Origin: Orobanche coerulescens
Taxonomy: Eukaryota > Streptophyta > Magnoliopsida > Lamiales > Orobanchaceae
Reading direction: 5' to 3'
Assembly (NCBI GenBank): GCA_033398695.1
Contig: CM065802.1
Location: 82,756,096 to 82,820,095, forward strand
Length of the DNA stretch: 64,000 nt
Position numbers and translations under genes: made by a program. Of this stretch, positions 1-10,621 are shown piece by piece. The first letter of the stretch is position 1. Each line of letters starts with the position of its first letter. Under the pieces are notes generated by a model. That model worked only from the letters and a program-made list of their open reading frames with translations, was not told the origin of the DNA and searched no databases.

Positions 1-1247
1 GCATATTCTCTTCGTGCATCTCTCTCTCTCTCTCAAAAAATCTCGTCTCAAAAGCATCAAAATCTGGAGCTCTCATCTGAAAACTAGTACCTCCACCGGT
101 GGGAATCTCGTCACGGCTACCCCCCTCGGGTATATCATCCATCTCCTCCTCGGCTCCCTCTAAGAACGGCTCATCAATGGTCACCTCCCGGCGTTGCCTC
201 TTACGAGGCGCATCTAACGGTCGGATAAGTGCCACATGAGCCGCGGAGCTCATACTCCACCTCGCATATACATCGGGCGCGTCTCCCATCACAGTGGTCA
301 AGGTCGGAGAGGGGAGTCGGAAGAGGGACACGGTTTTGTTCCGACTGCAATTTCCGGTCGAACCCCTCTGTGAAGTCAAGCATCTCTTTCCTATGTAGTG
401 TCTGTTTATCCAAATAGATGTCTCGGGACACCGGCTCTCCGCTAATGCGCACCCGAGATGCTCCGCAATAGGGGTCACGAACGCCCCAATACCAATCCTC
501 TGCTTCCCGGTCGGCCACCGGCTTGTTTCTCCATGTGCTCGATCAGAAAACATCGGCGTGCTTAGTGTACCGTTCAAGGCCGACCATAAAAGATGAAGAT
601 CGGTGGACAAGCACGTCCCCAGTCGGTGCGGCTCAAAATCGTCGATGTGAACGGGCGGTGGACATAGCAGAACCGGGTTCTGATCGAGGAGGCTTTGGCA
701 TATGTCGGATTATAAATAAGAAGCGTCTCCTCCTGCAATCAATCATCTTGGACCACGGCTCTAAGTTTTCTTTGGCATGATCGCCTGCTGAATGATCCGT
801 CCTCGGCCCGTTGATAATGGCATTAACTTCATCGGCCGAGAGCTCCCTTTCTATGTTGTCGAGATTGAAGCGAATAGACGCGGAGTCCCGTTCTCCCTAA
901 AACCTCAAGTGTGGACGAAACTCCACGGTGAGCACGTGGTAAGCGAGGTAGTTAGCCGAAAGATTTGCTCAAACCCGCCTTTGCCTCGCTAGTAGCACAA
1001 TATCATCGTAAACACCCATACCCGAGCCGTCTCCTCATGCGAAATCGGCAATGCTTGTGTGACATGCCGATAAGGTGCGACCACCTTCTTTTAGACTCGC
1101 CCGGTCAATCTCGGCTTGAACTTCTTCGGTCGAGTGCGGTAGGATCGGAATAGCCGGCACTACCTTCATCGGAGCCTTTTCCTTTTCTGTGGTTGCCTTA
1201 GATTTTCCGGCCGTACTCGGATTCGACTTCTTGCTTTGCTTTCCCAT
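1..1247 (-). pseudogene. Third ORF (env-position gene) of the Athila-like element, partial and broken
   Basis: It starts with ATG at 1247-1245 and encodes a lysine/serine-rich N-terminus (MGKQSKKSNPSTAGKSK). The frame is lost after about 70 codons; further downstream, conserved-looking pieces appear in other frames (around 780-950 and 201-518). At 1-200 an acidic stretch rich in Glu/Asp leads into an Arg/Glu-rich segment. Athila-group elements carry an env-like ORF here, between integrase and the 3' LTR. I see no signal peptide or transmembrane segment in the readable pieces, so the env label rests on position only. The start is supported by a predicted splice acceptor ten bases upstream. Confidence 0.6.
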
Positions 1248-1257
1248 TTCAACGTTC

Positions 1258-1850
1258 CTACAAAACAACCATCCAATTAAAATCCAATAAACACTCATAA
1301 TACAAACATTCAACGAGCATCGACATAATCCCATAATCCCACAATATCAAGAGCCCTCTATAAATCACACAATCTCCCCCAACTTAGACTCCCCCATTTC
1401 ATATTCAAAGGATCAAAATCACCACCCATAATAACAAAACAACACACTACAATCGTATTAGGGCAAACTCTCTCCAATCCAATCTAATTCATCAACAATT
1501 CAACTCCTATCAATCCCAATTAACAATTCAATTCAACAAATCCACCCAATTTCAACAAAATGCGAAATTAGGGTTCTTCAAATTTGGGGTTTTTTCAAAA
1601 TTCGTTCAATTTCATCAAATAATCCCCCAATTCGAAGTACCCATGAACAATCAAGCCTAGATAACATGTTTCCCTCAAGATTCTATCAACAATCGGGCAT
1701 AAAATTCAAAGAACATCAAAGTTTAGCAAAAGCCCCAAAAAGTGGATCCCCAATTCGATTTTCATCAAAACTCCAAAAAGAATCCGTCAAAGTGCTTGAA
1801 AACATGTATAGAATTGAAAAACAAGAGGATTAAGCGTCGAAATTACGTAC
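1258..1850 (-). other. Predicted 5'-UTR intron upstream of the third ORF
   Basis: Read on the minus strand, the sequence CAAG|GTACGTAA (donor GT at 1850-1849) is followed 593 nt later by TTTTGTAG|GAACG (acceptor AG at 1259-1258). Ten bases after the acceptor comes the ATG of the third ORF. The interval is T-rich on the minus strand, as plant introns are, and contains no gene. Spliced env-region messages have been reported for related plant elements; here splicing is predicted from sequence only. Confidence 0.6.
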
Positions 1851-1929
1851 CTTGATCGAGTTTGAAGGAAGAAAAGTAGAAAAAATTCGCCCCTTTCGTT
1901 CTTGTGTTCTATCGGGAGAGTTGTGTAAG

Positions 1930-2185
1930 TGTGTGAGAAAATCGGGTGTGAAGTGTTTAAAAGGGGTATAAAATAACCGGTCGAAGTGGATCTTGGGCGG
2001 GTATGTTCTATCGGCCGAACTATCGGCCGATAAGTCGGGTCGATAGAGCTTGTCTCTTACATACCTTATATCGGGTGGGATATCGGTCGATAGGCATACC
2101 TATCGACCACCGCTTGTAATCAATAAAAATTTGTTTATTTTTCTCGGCTATCGGCCGGGCCTATCGGCCGATAGGCTCGCCCGAT
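1930..2185 (-). promoter_or_regulatory. Candidate internal promoter with palindrome repeats
   Basis: On the minus strand, copies of the TATCGGCCGATA palindrome (about 2010-2180) precede a TATA-like AT-rich box (CCTTTTAAAC, about 1955-1964), then a CA-rich leader of about 100 nt that ends at the donor at 1850. The element's LTR has the same order (palindromes near 9073-9176, TATA at 8954-8961). This suggests that the third ORF has its own promoter. The TATA match is imperfect. Confidence 0.45.
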
Positions 2186-2189
2186 AGGA

Positions 2190-2862
2190 TTTTACGCCTC
2201 AAAAATTTTTCACTTCGTTCTTCTTCACATACTTGGTCCGTTTTTGCTTGGATATGGCGATGAAAGACTGCAGTATTCAAAACTCGGCATGCATGGATTA
2301 GAACTTAACAAAAACTAACAAAGCTACTACGAAATTAGAAACTACAAAAATCACGCAAACGAAAAATCGAAAATAAATGAATAAAACGAACTAATATACA
2401 TACATACGTTGGGTTACCTCCCAACAAGTGCTACGTTAACGTCTTTAGCTAGACGATACCTCATTCATTCCGGTCTTCGAGGTAAGTAACATACTTCTCT
2501 TCGTGGTGCAAGGGCTTGAAATAGTGCTTCAACCGATGTCCATTCACAATGAACTTGTTCCCATCTTCCGTCATCACGACACATGATCCATTTTGATTTA
2601 CTTGAAAGACGGTGTATGGACCACCACTTTGACATCAACTTCCCGGAAATAGACGAAGCCGTGAATTAAAAGCGAGCACTTCATCTCCGGGACGAAGTCC
2701 TTCTTCCGAATGCGATCATCGTGAAACTTTTCGCTCTTTCCTTGTAAATCCTTGCATTTTGAAAGCCTCGTTTCTCCATTCGTCGATTTCAGTGACTTCT
2801 CTCTTCTCGATCCACTAGCCTCAAGAAATTCGAAATTAATCCGTCTAGTGGCCCAATACGCT
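2190..2862 (-). other. Non-coding link between integrase and internal promoter
   Basis: No convincing coding frame is seen in the lower half. It contains the block TTGGGTTACCTCCCAAC (about 2408-2424), a sequence often found just after pol in Athila-group elements. The upper part (2440-2862) probably holds degraded codons of the integrase C-terminus. Confidence 0.4.
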
Positions 2863-3714
2863 TTAACTTCCCGGCTCTAGGTAAATGACAGATTTCCCAA
2901 AGACGAGTGGTATGGAGACATTCAATTGGAGTCTTATACGTGTCCGATAAGCCCAAAGTGCATCATCTAGATATTTAGCTTGATCCTTCTTGTTCGTGAC
3001 CGTCTTCTCTAAAATTTGTTTGATCTCCCGATTGGCGAGCTCGGCTTGTCCATTAGCTTGCGGATGATAGGCGGACGTAATCTTATGTTTAACTCCATAT
3101 TTTGCAAGAAGGGTTCCTAACCACCTATTATTAAAGTGGCTCCCCCCGTCACTCAACAAAGCTCGTGGAGTCCCGAAACGAGTCAAAATGTTCTTATTAA
3201 GGAATTTAATCACCACTTTCGAATCGTTCGTAATCGTCGGCATTGCCTCAACCCATCTCGATACGTAGTCGACCGCAAGTAGAATATACGAATAGCCTCG
3301 TGATTTTGCAAACGGACCCATAAAATCGATACCCCATACGTCAAACAACTCTACTTCCATAATAGTGTGCTGCGGCATCTCGTCTCTTTTTGCTATGTTC
3401 CCCAATCGTTGGCATCTATCGCAATGTTTCACAAAAGCTTGGCAATCTTTATGAATAGAAGGCCAATAGAAGCCACATTGGTACACCTTCATGGCCGTTC
3501 GATTCGCTGCAAAATGACCCCCACTCGGTGCACTATGGCATTCTTCAATTATCCTTTGCCATTCGCTTTGTCGAACACACATGCGAATAATCCCGTCTGC
3601 GCACCTCCGATAAAGAATAGGCCCAATAGTAGAATTTAACGTCATGGAAGAATTTCTTTCTTTGATGAGAAGAAAGACCCGTTGGAACATGCTTGATAGC
3701 AAGGAAATTAACAT
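2863..3714 (-). pseudogene. Athila-like integrase
   Basis: Inserts element cDNA into chromosomal DNA. The 283-codon frame shows the zinc-binding His/Cys region (EECHSAPSGGHF then CDRCQ) and the DDE core: Asp in VWGIDFMGP, Asp in LLSDGGSHF and Glu in NREIKQ. The spacing between the last two is normal for gypsy integrases. The C-terminus changes frame near 2870-2900 (QLNVSIPLVFGKS). The frame overlaps the RNase H frame at 3545-3714, as expected for a broken polyprotein. Confidence 0.85.
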
Positions 3715-3789
3715 AGTCCGCGTACCATGGTGTAACGTCGGCCAAGGCTAGGATATGCTCGTCTGGAAAGTTCTCCTTTATTTCGATCC

Positions 3790-4345
3790 TCGAATCTTCT
3801 CCCTCAACCGGCTTCTCGAGACGGGAAAGGTGATCGGCAACAACATTCTCGCACCCCTTCCTATCCCGGATCTCCATGTCGAACTCTTGTAGAAGAAGTA
3901 TCCATCTCACTAATCTCGGCTTCAATCCTTCTTGGCAAATAGATAGCGAATCGCCGCATGATCGGTATGAACAATAGTGTGAGTGCCCACTAGGTAAGGT
4001 CGGAATTTGTCGAATGCATAGACCACAATGAGCAACTCTTTTCCGTCGTGGTGTAGTTCATTTGGGCTGAATCCATCGTCTTACTCGCATAATAAATTAC
4101 CGGAAAAGCTTATCCGTTTCGACCCAAAACGCCCCAACGCCCAATCGCTCGCGTCGCACATCAACTCGAATGGTGCACCCCAATCCGGAGTGATCAAGAC
4201 CGGCGTCGAAATTAAGGCTTGTTTCAATGTCTCAAACGCCCTCAAGCAATCATCATCAAACTCAAATTTTGTGTCTTTCTCGAGCAAGGAACATAACGGC
4301 TTCGTGATTTTTGAGAAATCCTTAATGAACCGTCTATAGAACCCC
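3790..4345 (-). pseudogene. Athila-like RNase H domain
   Basis: Degrades RNA in the RNA:DNA hybrid during reverse transcription. A frame at 4081-4287 holds the N-terminal part with LMCDASDWALG. A second frame (3545-3925) holds the C-terminal end, [10 protein letters not shown], which carries the last catalytic Asp. The two are in different frames, so at least one frameshift lies near 3925-4081. Confidence 0.75.
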
Positions 4346-4352
4346 GCATGGC

Positions 4353-5318
4353 CTAGGACGCTTCGTGCGATTTAACATTGGTTGGAGGCGGTAATTTCTC
4401 GATAGCAACCACCTTCGCTCGATCAACCTCCAATCCTTCCGAAGATACTTTATGCCCCAGCACTACTCCCTCTTGCACCATGAAGTGACATTTCTCCCAA
4501 TTTAGAACAAGGTTCGTCTCCTCACACCGGGCAAGTACCAAAGATAAATTTTTCAAGAAATGGTCGAAAGATGACCCAAAAACTGAAAAATCATCCATAA
4601 AGACCTCCATTATGTTCTCGACTAATCCGTGAAAGATGGCCATCATGCACCTTTGAAAAGTTGCGGGTGCGTTGCACAAGCCAAACGGCATCCTCCGGTA
4701 AGCGAATACCCCATAAGGGCACGTGAAAGCGGTCTTGTGCTGGTCTTCCGGAGCGATAGCAATTTGATTGTACCCCGAATACCCGTCCAAAAAGCAATAA
4801 TACTCGTATCCGGCCAAACGATCTAGCATTTGATCAATAAATGGAAGTGGAAAATGATCCTTCCTCGTCGCCGCATTAAGTAGCCGGTAGTCGATACAAA
4901 CTCTCCATCCCGTGACTAGCCTTGTCGCGATTAATTCATCTTTTCCCGTCCTTGATCACGGTCATACCCCCTTTCTTAGAGACGACTTGAGTAGGACTCA
5001 CCCACTCACTATCGGAAATCGCATATATCATCCCGGCATCTAACAATTTAAGCACCTCTTTTCTCACAACCTCTTGCATTGCGGATTTAATCTTCGTTGC
5101 TGCACCCTCGGCTTATGATCGTCTTCTAGCAAAATCCTGTGCATACAAATAGAAGGGCTTATTCCCTTAATGTCTGAGATCGTCCATCCAATCGCCCCTT
5201 TGTGTTTTCGCAGCACCCGTAATAGCTTCTCCAAGTTAGTAGGTCCGAGAGAAGAAGAAACTATCACGGGATAGGACTCGTTCTCGCCCAAGAAGCAATA
5301 TTGTAAGTGATCCGGCAA
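4353..5318 (-). pseudogene. Athila-like reverse transcriptase
   Basis: Copies element RNA into cDNA. The N-terminal part (5064-5318) reads PDHLQYCFLGENESYPVIVS and then KGISPSICMHRILLEDD. The palm and fingers (4353-4829) contain CFLDGYSGYNQI, FGLCNAPATFQR and the catalytic FMDDFSVFG. The stretch between the two frames, about 4830-5063, is shifted. The motif set is typical of the Athila/Tat branch. Confidence 0.85.
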
Positions 5319-5774
5319 AGGCTTAAGTTCGACTTCGGCACCTCGATCGCTCGGTCCTCGGCGACAACTCCCCCTTGAACGGGTTTGTTGACATCAAGAT
5401 AGCATACATCTCTCTCATTAGATCGAGACTCGTTCGCCTCCAACATTCGAACATACTCGCAATTCCTCGTAAATTCCTTCAACCTCAGAATGTGAGTAAA
5501 TGGATTGTGAAATGCAATGCTCCAACAAGTCGGTCGGGGGCGGCACCATAGACTCAATTGCATAACATTCCACGGGCGCACCCTCGGGCTTCTTCATCGA
5601 GTCATAGATGGAAATTTTCAGATTTTGGTCATTAACCGGAAGGTAAGATCACCCTCTTGAACGTCGATAAGTGCTCTCCCGTCGCTAGAAATGGTCTCCC
5701 AAAGATCGGTGGTTGATTCTCGTCCTCGGGCATATCAAGAACTACAAAATCGTAGGAAGACTAAGTGTTGGACT

Positions 5775-5966
5775 CTAACTAACACATTCTCCACAACTCC
5801 CCTCGGATAAGAGATCGACCAGGTCCGCCATGAGTAGAGAAATGGTAGTCGGCTTCATCTCCCCAATCTTCAACCTCTTAAAGATGGATAGAGGCATAAG
5901 ATTTATGCTTGCCCCATGATCACACAACACATTACGGAGCGTTTGGTCGCCAATGATGCATGTCAA
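5775..5966 (-). pseudogene. Athila-like aspartic protease
   Basis: Processes the polyprotein. The active-site loop reads CDHGASINLMPLSIF, in the place where relatives have D-L/T/S-G-A-S; the Leu/Thr-to-His change is unusual. Only about 63 codons are open before a frame break near 5770, so the flap region is lost or shifted. Confidence 0.75.
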
Positions 5967-6254
5967 AGTAAAACGTCCGGATCCTTACGCTTGAGCGGGA
6001 GCTTGTTTTGAATGATAGCGCTACACTCCTCTGTCAAATTTATTGTTTCAAATTTCCCCAACTTCCTCTTGCTTGCCAGCGTCTTTCAAGAATTTCACGT
6101 ACCCGGCATGTCTCTCAAAGCGTCTAGAAGTGGAATGTTGATATTCACCTTCGAAACATGTCGATAAATCGTAGAAGCTTTTCATCATGTCTCGACTTGG
6201 CCAATCAGTGGAAATGGAGCTTTTACCTCAAAATCATTCACTTTCGAACCTCCG

Positions 6255-6350
6255 GGGACCTTTCGGCCGATAGGGGTCGATAGGATCCCCTCCCGGCATT
6301 TTGTGCAGGTATCGACCACCTTTATCGGCCGATAAAGGCCCGATAGGTTC
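6255..6350 (-). repeat. TATCGGCCGATA palindromes inside the gag-pro linker
   Basis: Two or three copies of the Athila U3 palindrome (for example TTATCGGCCGATAA near 6322-6335) lie between the gag and protease domains, in what should be coding sequence. The same motif marks the LTR promoter (9073-9176) and the internal promoter (2010-2180). Confidence 0.65.
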
Positions 6351-6734
6351 TCGCGTGTTCCATCTTCTTTCGTTTTACGCTCCGTTTCTAATACCTCCTC
6401 GTTTCCAGATTCCTTAACTCCAGCCTCATGATTATTGTACTTTGTCCCACTCCGAAGCTCGATTGCGTTGCATTGTTGAGTCTTGGGTTGGTCTCAGTCT
6501 TTGCTCGGAAAATGGCCCGGCTTATGAAATCCGGCAGGCGTTCGCCATTTGACTCATTTGGGTCTCCACCATCGACATCGCTTTGTCAAGGCTATCCGAG
6601 TTTCGATAGATGTCACACTATGCTCGAGAGCCCGAACCTCTTATGCCTTTGTAGATAAAATCTTTTGGCTCGCCTCTAATCGTTCCAACATCTCTTCCAT
6701 TGGTGTCTTAGCAATCGGCTCTTGAATAACCCCG

Positions 6735-7834
6735 TTTTCACGTTAAATCCGGTGGTGGTGGAGAGCATTGTTCGGGTTGGCATATGAGAAATTAGGGTGG
6801 TTTCGATTGTTCGGATAATAGTTTCCCTATTTCCCCCTTGCCTAAGTTTCCTCCTTGCAAGTAATTCACATCCTCCTCAATTGCAATAGGCTCGTTTAGC
6901 TCTTCAAAAACTGCATTGACTCCCAAAGTCTTCTTTTTTAGCATCTCAAGCTCTTTTTGTTGTTTTTCAAATTTCGCCTTCAAATCACCGTAGGCGTCCT
7001 CGTCACCGGATGGGACCTTTCTTCTTGTCATCTTCCTATCGGTCACCTCCTCATAATCATTGTTTACCGCTAGCTCAATGAGATTTTTGGCCTCTTCATA
7101 ATCGTTAGCTAGAAATCCCCCTTTCGATGAATAGTCCAACTCTCTTCTAGCCTTCCTCGTCAAACCCCGATAAAACCGAATATAGATCTCCTCTTTGTCA
7201 ATTCCATGCTGTGGGCATTTGCGAAGTAGCTTCTTGAATCGGATCCATGCCTCGTATAAATATTCATCCTCATATTGCTCGAATTGCAAGATATCGTTGA
7301 TTTGTTTTTGCACCTTCGAGGGAGGATAGAACGTCTTAAGAACAATCGGGTCATCTCTCTCCAAGTACCAATTTCCTTCCGATCTAGGCTCTTGTACCAA
7401 TCTAGCGCATCGTCTTCTAAAGAAAATCGGAATAGGCGGAGCTTAATGACATCCGGAGGCACTCCGTTTTGCTTGATAGTGGCACATATGTCCAAAAACG
7501 ACTCAAGGTGAGCGTTTGGATCTTCATTAACTCCCCCTCCGTATGTTTGAGACTTCACTGTAGCAATGAGGGACGGCTTAAGCTCGAAGTTGTTGGCATC
7601 AATCTTTCCCCAAACTCCTTCTTGATAATCGTCCAGCTTAGGTCGAAAGCGGGCATTCAAAGGGATCTTCTCGGGACGAGCGAGTTCTCGTGGTTGGTCA
7701 ATAATGCCGGCCATGGTATCAACGAAAGGTATAGTAATAGTCTCGGTTCTCGCTTCTTGCTTCTTCCTCCTCAAAGACTTCTCGATTTCCGGGTCCAAAG
7801 GAAATAAGTTCTTTCCTTGGGATCTCGTGATCAT
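6735..7834 (-). pseudogene. Athila-like gag
   Basis: Capsid/nucleocapsid precursor. I place the start at ATG 7834-7832 (MITRSQGKNLFPLDPEIEKS), seven bases after a polypyrimidine-TAG acceptor-like site at 7844-7842. The capsid domain spans two frames (7160-7834 and 6792-7400) that overlap, so there is one frameshift near 7390. Recognisable blocks are LDWYKSLD, YEDEYLYEAWIRFKKLLRKC and, near 6790-6830, an Asn/Tyr-rich tail (YYPNNRNHPNF) typical of Athila gag. Confidence 0.8.
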
Positions 7835-7956
7835 GCACCGCCTACAAGGAAAAGAAAACAAGATGTGAGGAAACGAGATCGAATATTAATAATAAAAGTA
7901 AACTACCTAAAGTAACAATCTCTTCTTTTTCGAATTATTCCCTTAAATTTTCTATC

Positions 7957-7973
7957 AATTCCCGACGGCGCCA
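7957..7973 (-). other. Primer-binding site, tRNA-Asp type
   Basis: The minus strand reads TGGCGCCGTCGGGAATT five bases after the LTR end. The TGGCGCCG core is the usual Athila/Tat PBS, complementary to the 3' end of a tRNA. Confidence 0.85.
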
Positions 7974-7978
7974 AAAAT

Positions 7979-9411
7979 TGATCGCTTGGATTCGCGTAGT
8001 ATGGTTTTCAAATCCGATCAATTTTAAAATTTGTAAAACCTCGGAGTATTTCCAAGGTGTCGAACCCAAGGAATTGATGTGTCGAAAATAAAGGAATTAA
8101 CTCTACTCAAAATTTGACTTGCTATTTAGGAATCCGAAAAATTGTTTTGATTCTAATTATCTAATTTTAAAAATCGAAGAACAAAAATTAAATAAAAGAT
8201 GAAATATCTAAATTAAGCAAATAAAGCAAATTAGGAAGATAAAATCACAAGTCGAAAGGTAATTGATCCTAGGGTAGTATCATCTAATTGAGTTCACACA
8301 ATTCGTTCACTTGATTCCTTCTCCCCAAAATTTAATTCAATCCTAGAAATAATCACTCGGTCGATCTAGAATTCTGTCAAGGCAACCTAGAAAGATAGTT
8401 AATTAAAACCCTTTTCCCGTCAGAATCAAAGAATTAAAATCACTTAAAAGCACCAACTTATTTATCTATGATTTATCTTTCTCCGCTAGGTCTCAAGATA
8501 AAATCATATTGTGTATCAAGTATTTCCACTAATCAATTACTCCTTAGGACAAAATCAATTAGCTAACATGCATCGATTAAGGGCCCTTTAATCTAACATG
8601 AGATTTAACACAACTTGAACACGAGCCTAGGATGAAAGGTCAAAAGGTAATCAAAAGAACATCATGTGAACATCAATTAAAATTACTAACCCTAGAATCA
8701 ATCAATGAATTAGCCAGACATACTTGAAATTAAACAAGAAATAGATGGAGAATGCATATTATTAATATGAAAAGAGAGATTACAACCCGTTCGTATGAAC
8801 TCCGAGTCTTCAATAATAATTCTCCTCCAAAAAGTTCTTGAATCAAAGGAAAAAATCTTGCTAAAAAGTGTAAAAATCTGCTTAATATGATAAAAGAGTG
8901 ATAAAGGCTGATGGAAGATGATCCAAGATGATCAAACTAGGTCTAAAAACAGGTTTATATAGCCTAAGGGGTTAAAAATCCCGATTAGCCCTAATCTAGG
9001 AAATAAATAATATCCAAAAGAGTCAAAATCCGTCCAAAAACGAGAGCCCGCTGGGAAGCCTTTCGGCCTGGCCTATCGGCCGATAGGCTGGCCGATAGGT
9101 GGTTCGTCGATTTCTTCACTCGTTAGGCAGGAGCTCCTTTCGGACGGCCCTATCGGCCGATAGGCTGGCCGATAGGGTCTTCTGTTTGGCGCAAAAATCC
9201 GTTTCTTCGTCCGTTTGACTCGACTCTCGGTCCTTTGTCTCGTTTTGGGTCCTTTTGGCTCTAAAAACCTGCAAACACACTAAAACCAACCCAAACGCGT
9301 AATACGGCTCGACTAATCATAAATAAGCCCAATACGAGCACATTAATCACGAAACGAGATAAAAACCTAGTATAAAATCCTAGAAATAAGTGGTAAAATT
9401 ACCACTTATCA
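7979..9411 (-). repeat. 5' LTR of the Athila-like element
   Basis: 1433 bp, bounded by TG and CA in both orientations (plus strand TGATCGC...CTTATCA). The minus-strand start carries a near-perfect inverted repeat around ATAAGTGGTAATTTTACCAC (9388-9411). U3 holds the palindrome array and a TATA box at 8954-8961. No gene lies within it. Confidence 0.85.
8954..9176 (-). promoter_or_regulatory. Athila LTR promoter: palindromes plus TATA
   Basis: Perfect CTATCGGCCGATAG copies at 9073-9086 and 9150-9164, each followed by a half-matching CTGGCCGATAG about 12 bp on, lie about 100 bp upstream of TATATAAA (8961-8954, minus strand). Confidence 0.6.
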
Positions 9412-10299
9412 ACAGCCAAGGGTCACGGAAGCATCTACTCAGGAATACTCCGGACAATATCACATAAACTCCCAAGGCAGCAGCCGAGGGTCACAGAAGC
9501 ATCTACTCAGGAATACCCCGGACAATATCACATAAACTCCCAAGGCAGCAGCCGAGGGTCACAGAAGCATCTACTCAGGAATTCTCCGGACATAGGTGCC
9601 ATTTAGGTCTTATCCCCTAACACATTTCCATTCGGGTACCATATAGGTTTTATCCCCAACACATCGGCCCCACAGATTACGTCTCAAAGAAAGAGCACAT
9701 CACAAAACGTAACAAACAACGGTGCACATTCACCGCATAAAATATCAACACACACATGTAATAATGCAACATGATGATTATCATAATCTAACAATATTAA
9801 TTTACCTCAAGCTGGAGACGCTAACCTTTCCACGACCAACCGCCCTGAACGAATACACGGTTTATCTCACAATCCAAAATGATGTATAGTCCATAACTAA
9901 TACCCAACCACCATCCCGAGTTCAACATAGACACGATAACTAACCTTGATATACAACTTCTCATGCAATAGACCAAATTATAATTCACATTCCCATTTCC
10001 ACTAGACATCCTTAAAATCATATACATTATGATTTATCTTAGTCCAAAAATACCATACATACCACCATTCCGACAATTCATATATTCCATAATACCATTG
10101 CTATATGAATCATAAATGAAATGAAAGAAAATCATTTATTAACATTATGAATTGAGCAAGCATAACTTGCCTTGATACCAATTCGACGAAGCCACTATCA
10201 ATCCCGCCGTCTCCGTCTACAAGCTCCGCAGCACAACGGTTAACTTCAACAATCACTAAACGCAACCTAATGCAATAATTAATTAACGATACGTTCAAT
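9412..10299 (-). repeat. V LTR fragment (duplicate of 47071-47958)
   Basis: Matches the V LTR at a constant offset of 37659 to its end. It begins with three copies of a 68-bp tandem unit (CCCAAGG...CTACTCAGG...) up to about 9600. It is cut on the left by the Athila insertion and on the right by U at 10300, at the same base as in the second copy. No coding potential. Confidence 0.85.
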
Positions 10300-10621
10300 T
10301 GTAACACCCCCAATCCACTCAGGGATATTACACGCCGTAGGCCCTCTCCTCGAGGATCTACCAGGCTGATAACTAAAATCAAACATCTAAACATCGCCTT
10401 TAAGGCTAAAATGACTCAGTAGACCGACTTGGTCTTTCAATAATAACATACAACTCAATTCCAAACACATACCCACGCATGGGTCAAAATACAATAAACT
10501 CCCGTACAATGGGAAAAAGATACCGCAGCGGAAAAGAAAATACAACTGGACCAATACGACATCAACGGAACCTCGTGTGATTAGTATCGTTCATCTTTCA
10601 TCATCCTTCGTGCCGACCCTG
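10300..10621 (-). repeat. U LTR terminal fragment
   Basis: Starts TGTAACACCCCC after TTCAAT, exactly as at 47959, and is cut at CCCTG (10617-10621) by the Z1 LTR. It is the 3' terminal 322 bp of a U LTR in minus orientation and contains the GCAGCGGAA motif. Confidence 0.85.

Larger units (their letters stand above)
1..9411 (-). mobile_element. Athila-like Ty3/gypsy element, 3' end outside window
   Basis: On the minus strand the order is 5' LTR (7979-9411), PBS, gag, protease, RT, RNase H, integrase and a third ORF, which is the Athila order. The PBS is tRNA-Asp type and the RT has the FMDDFSVFG form, both as in Athila. The gag-pol frames are interrupted several times, so this copy looks inactive as printed. 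It is inserted in V LTR sequence: the bases following the LTR (9412 on) continue the V repeat seen at 47071. The 3' LTR and left target-site copy lie outside the window. Confidence 0.9.

Noticed and set aside
1..1247. True viral envelope glycoprotein
   Set aside because: Only the position matches; no signal peptide, cleavage site or membrane segment is visible in the readable parts.
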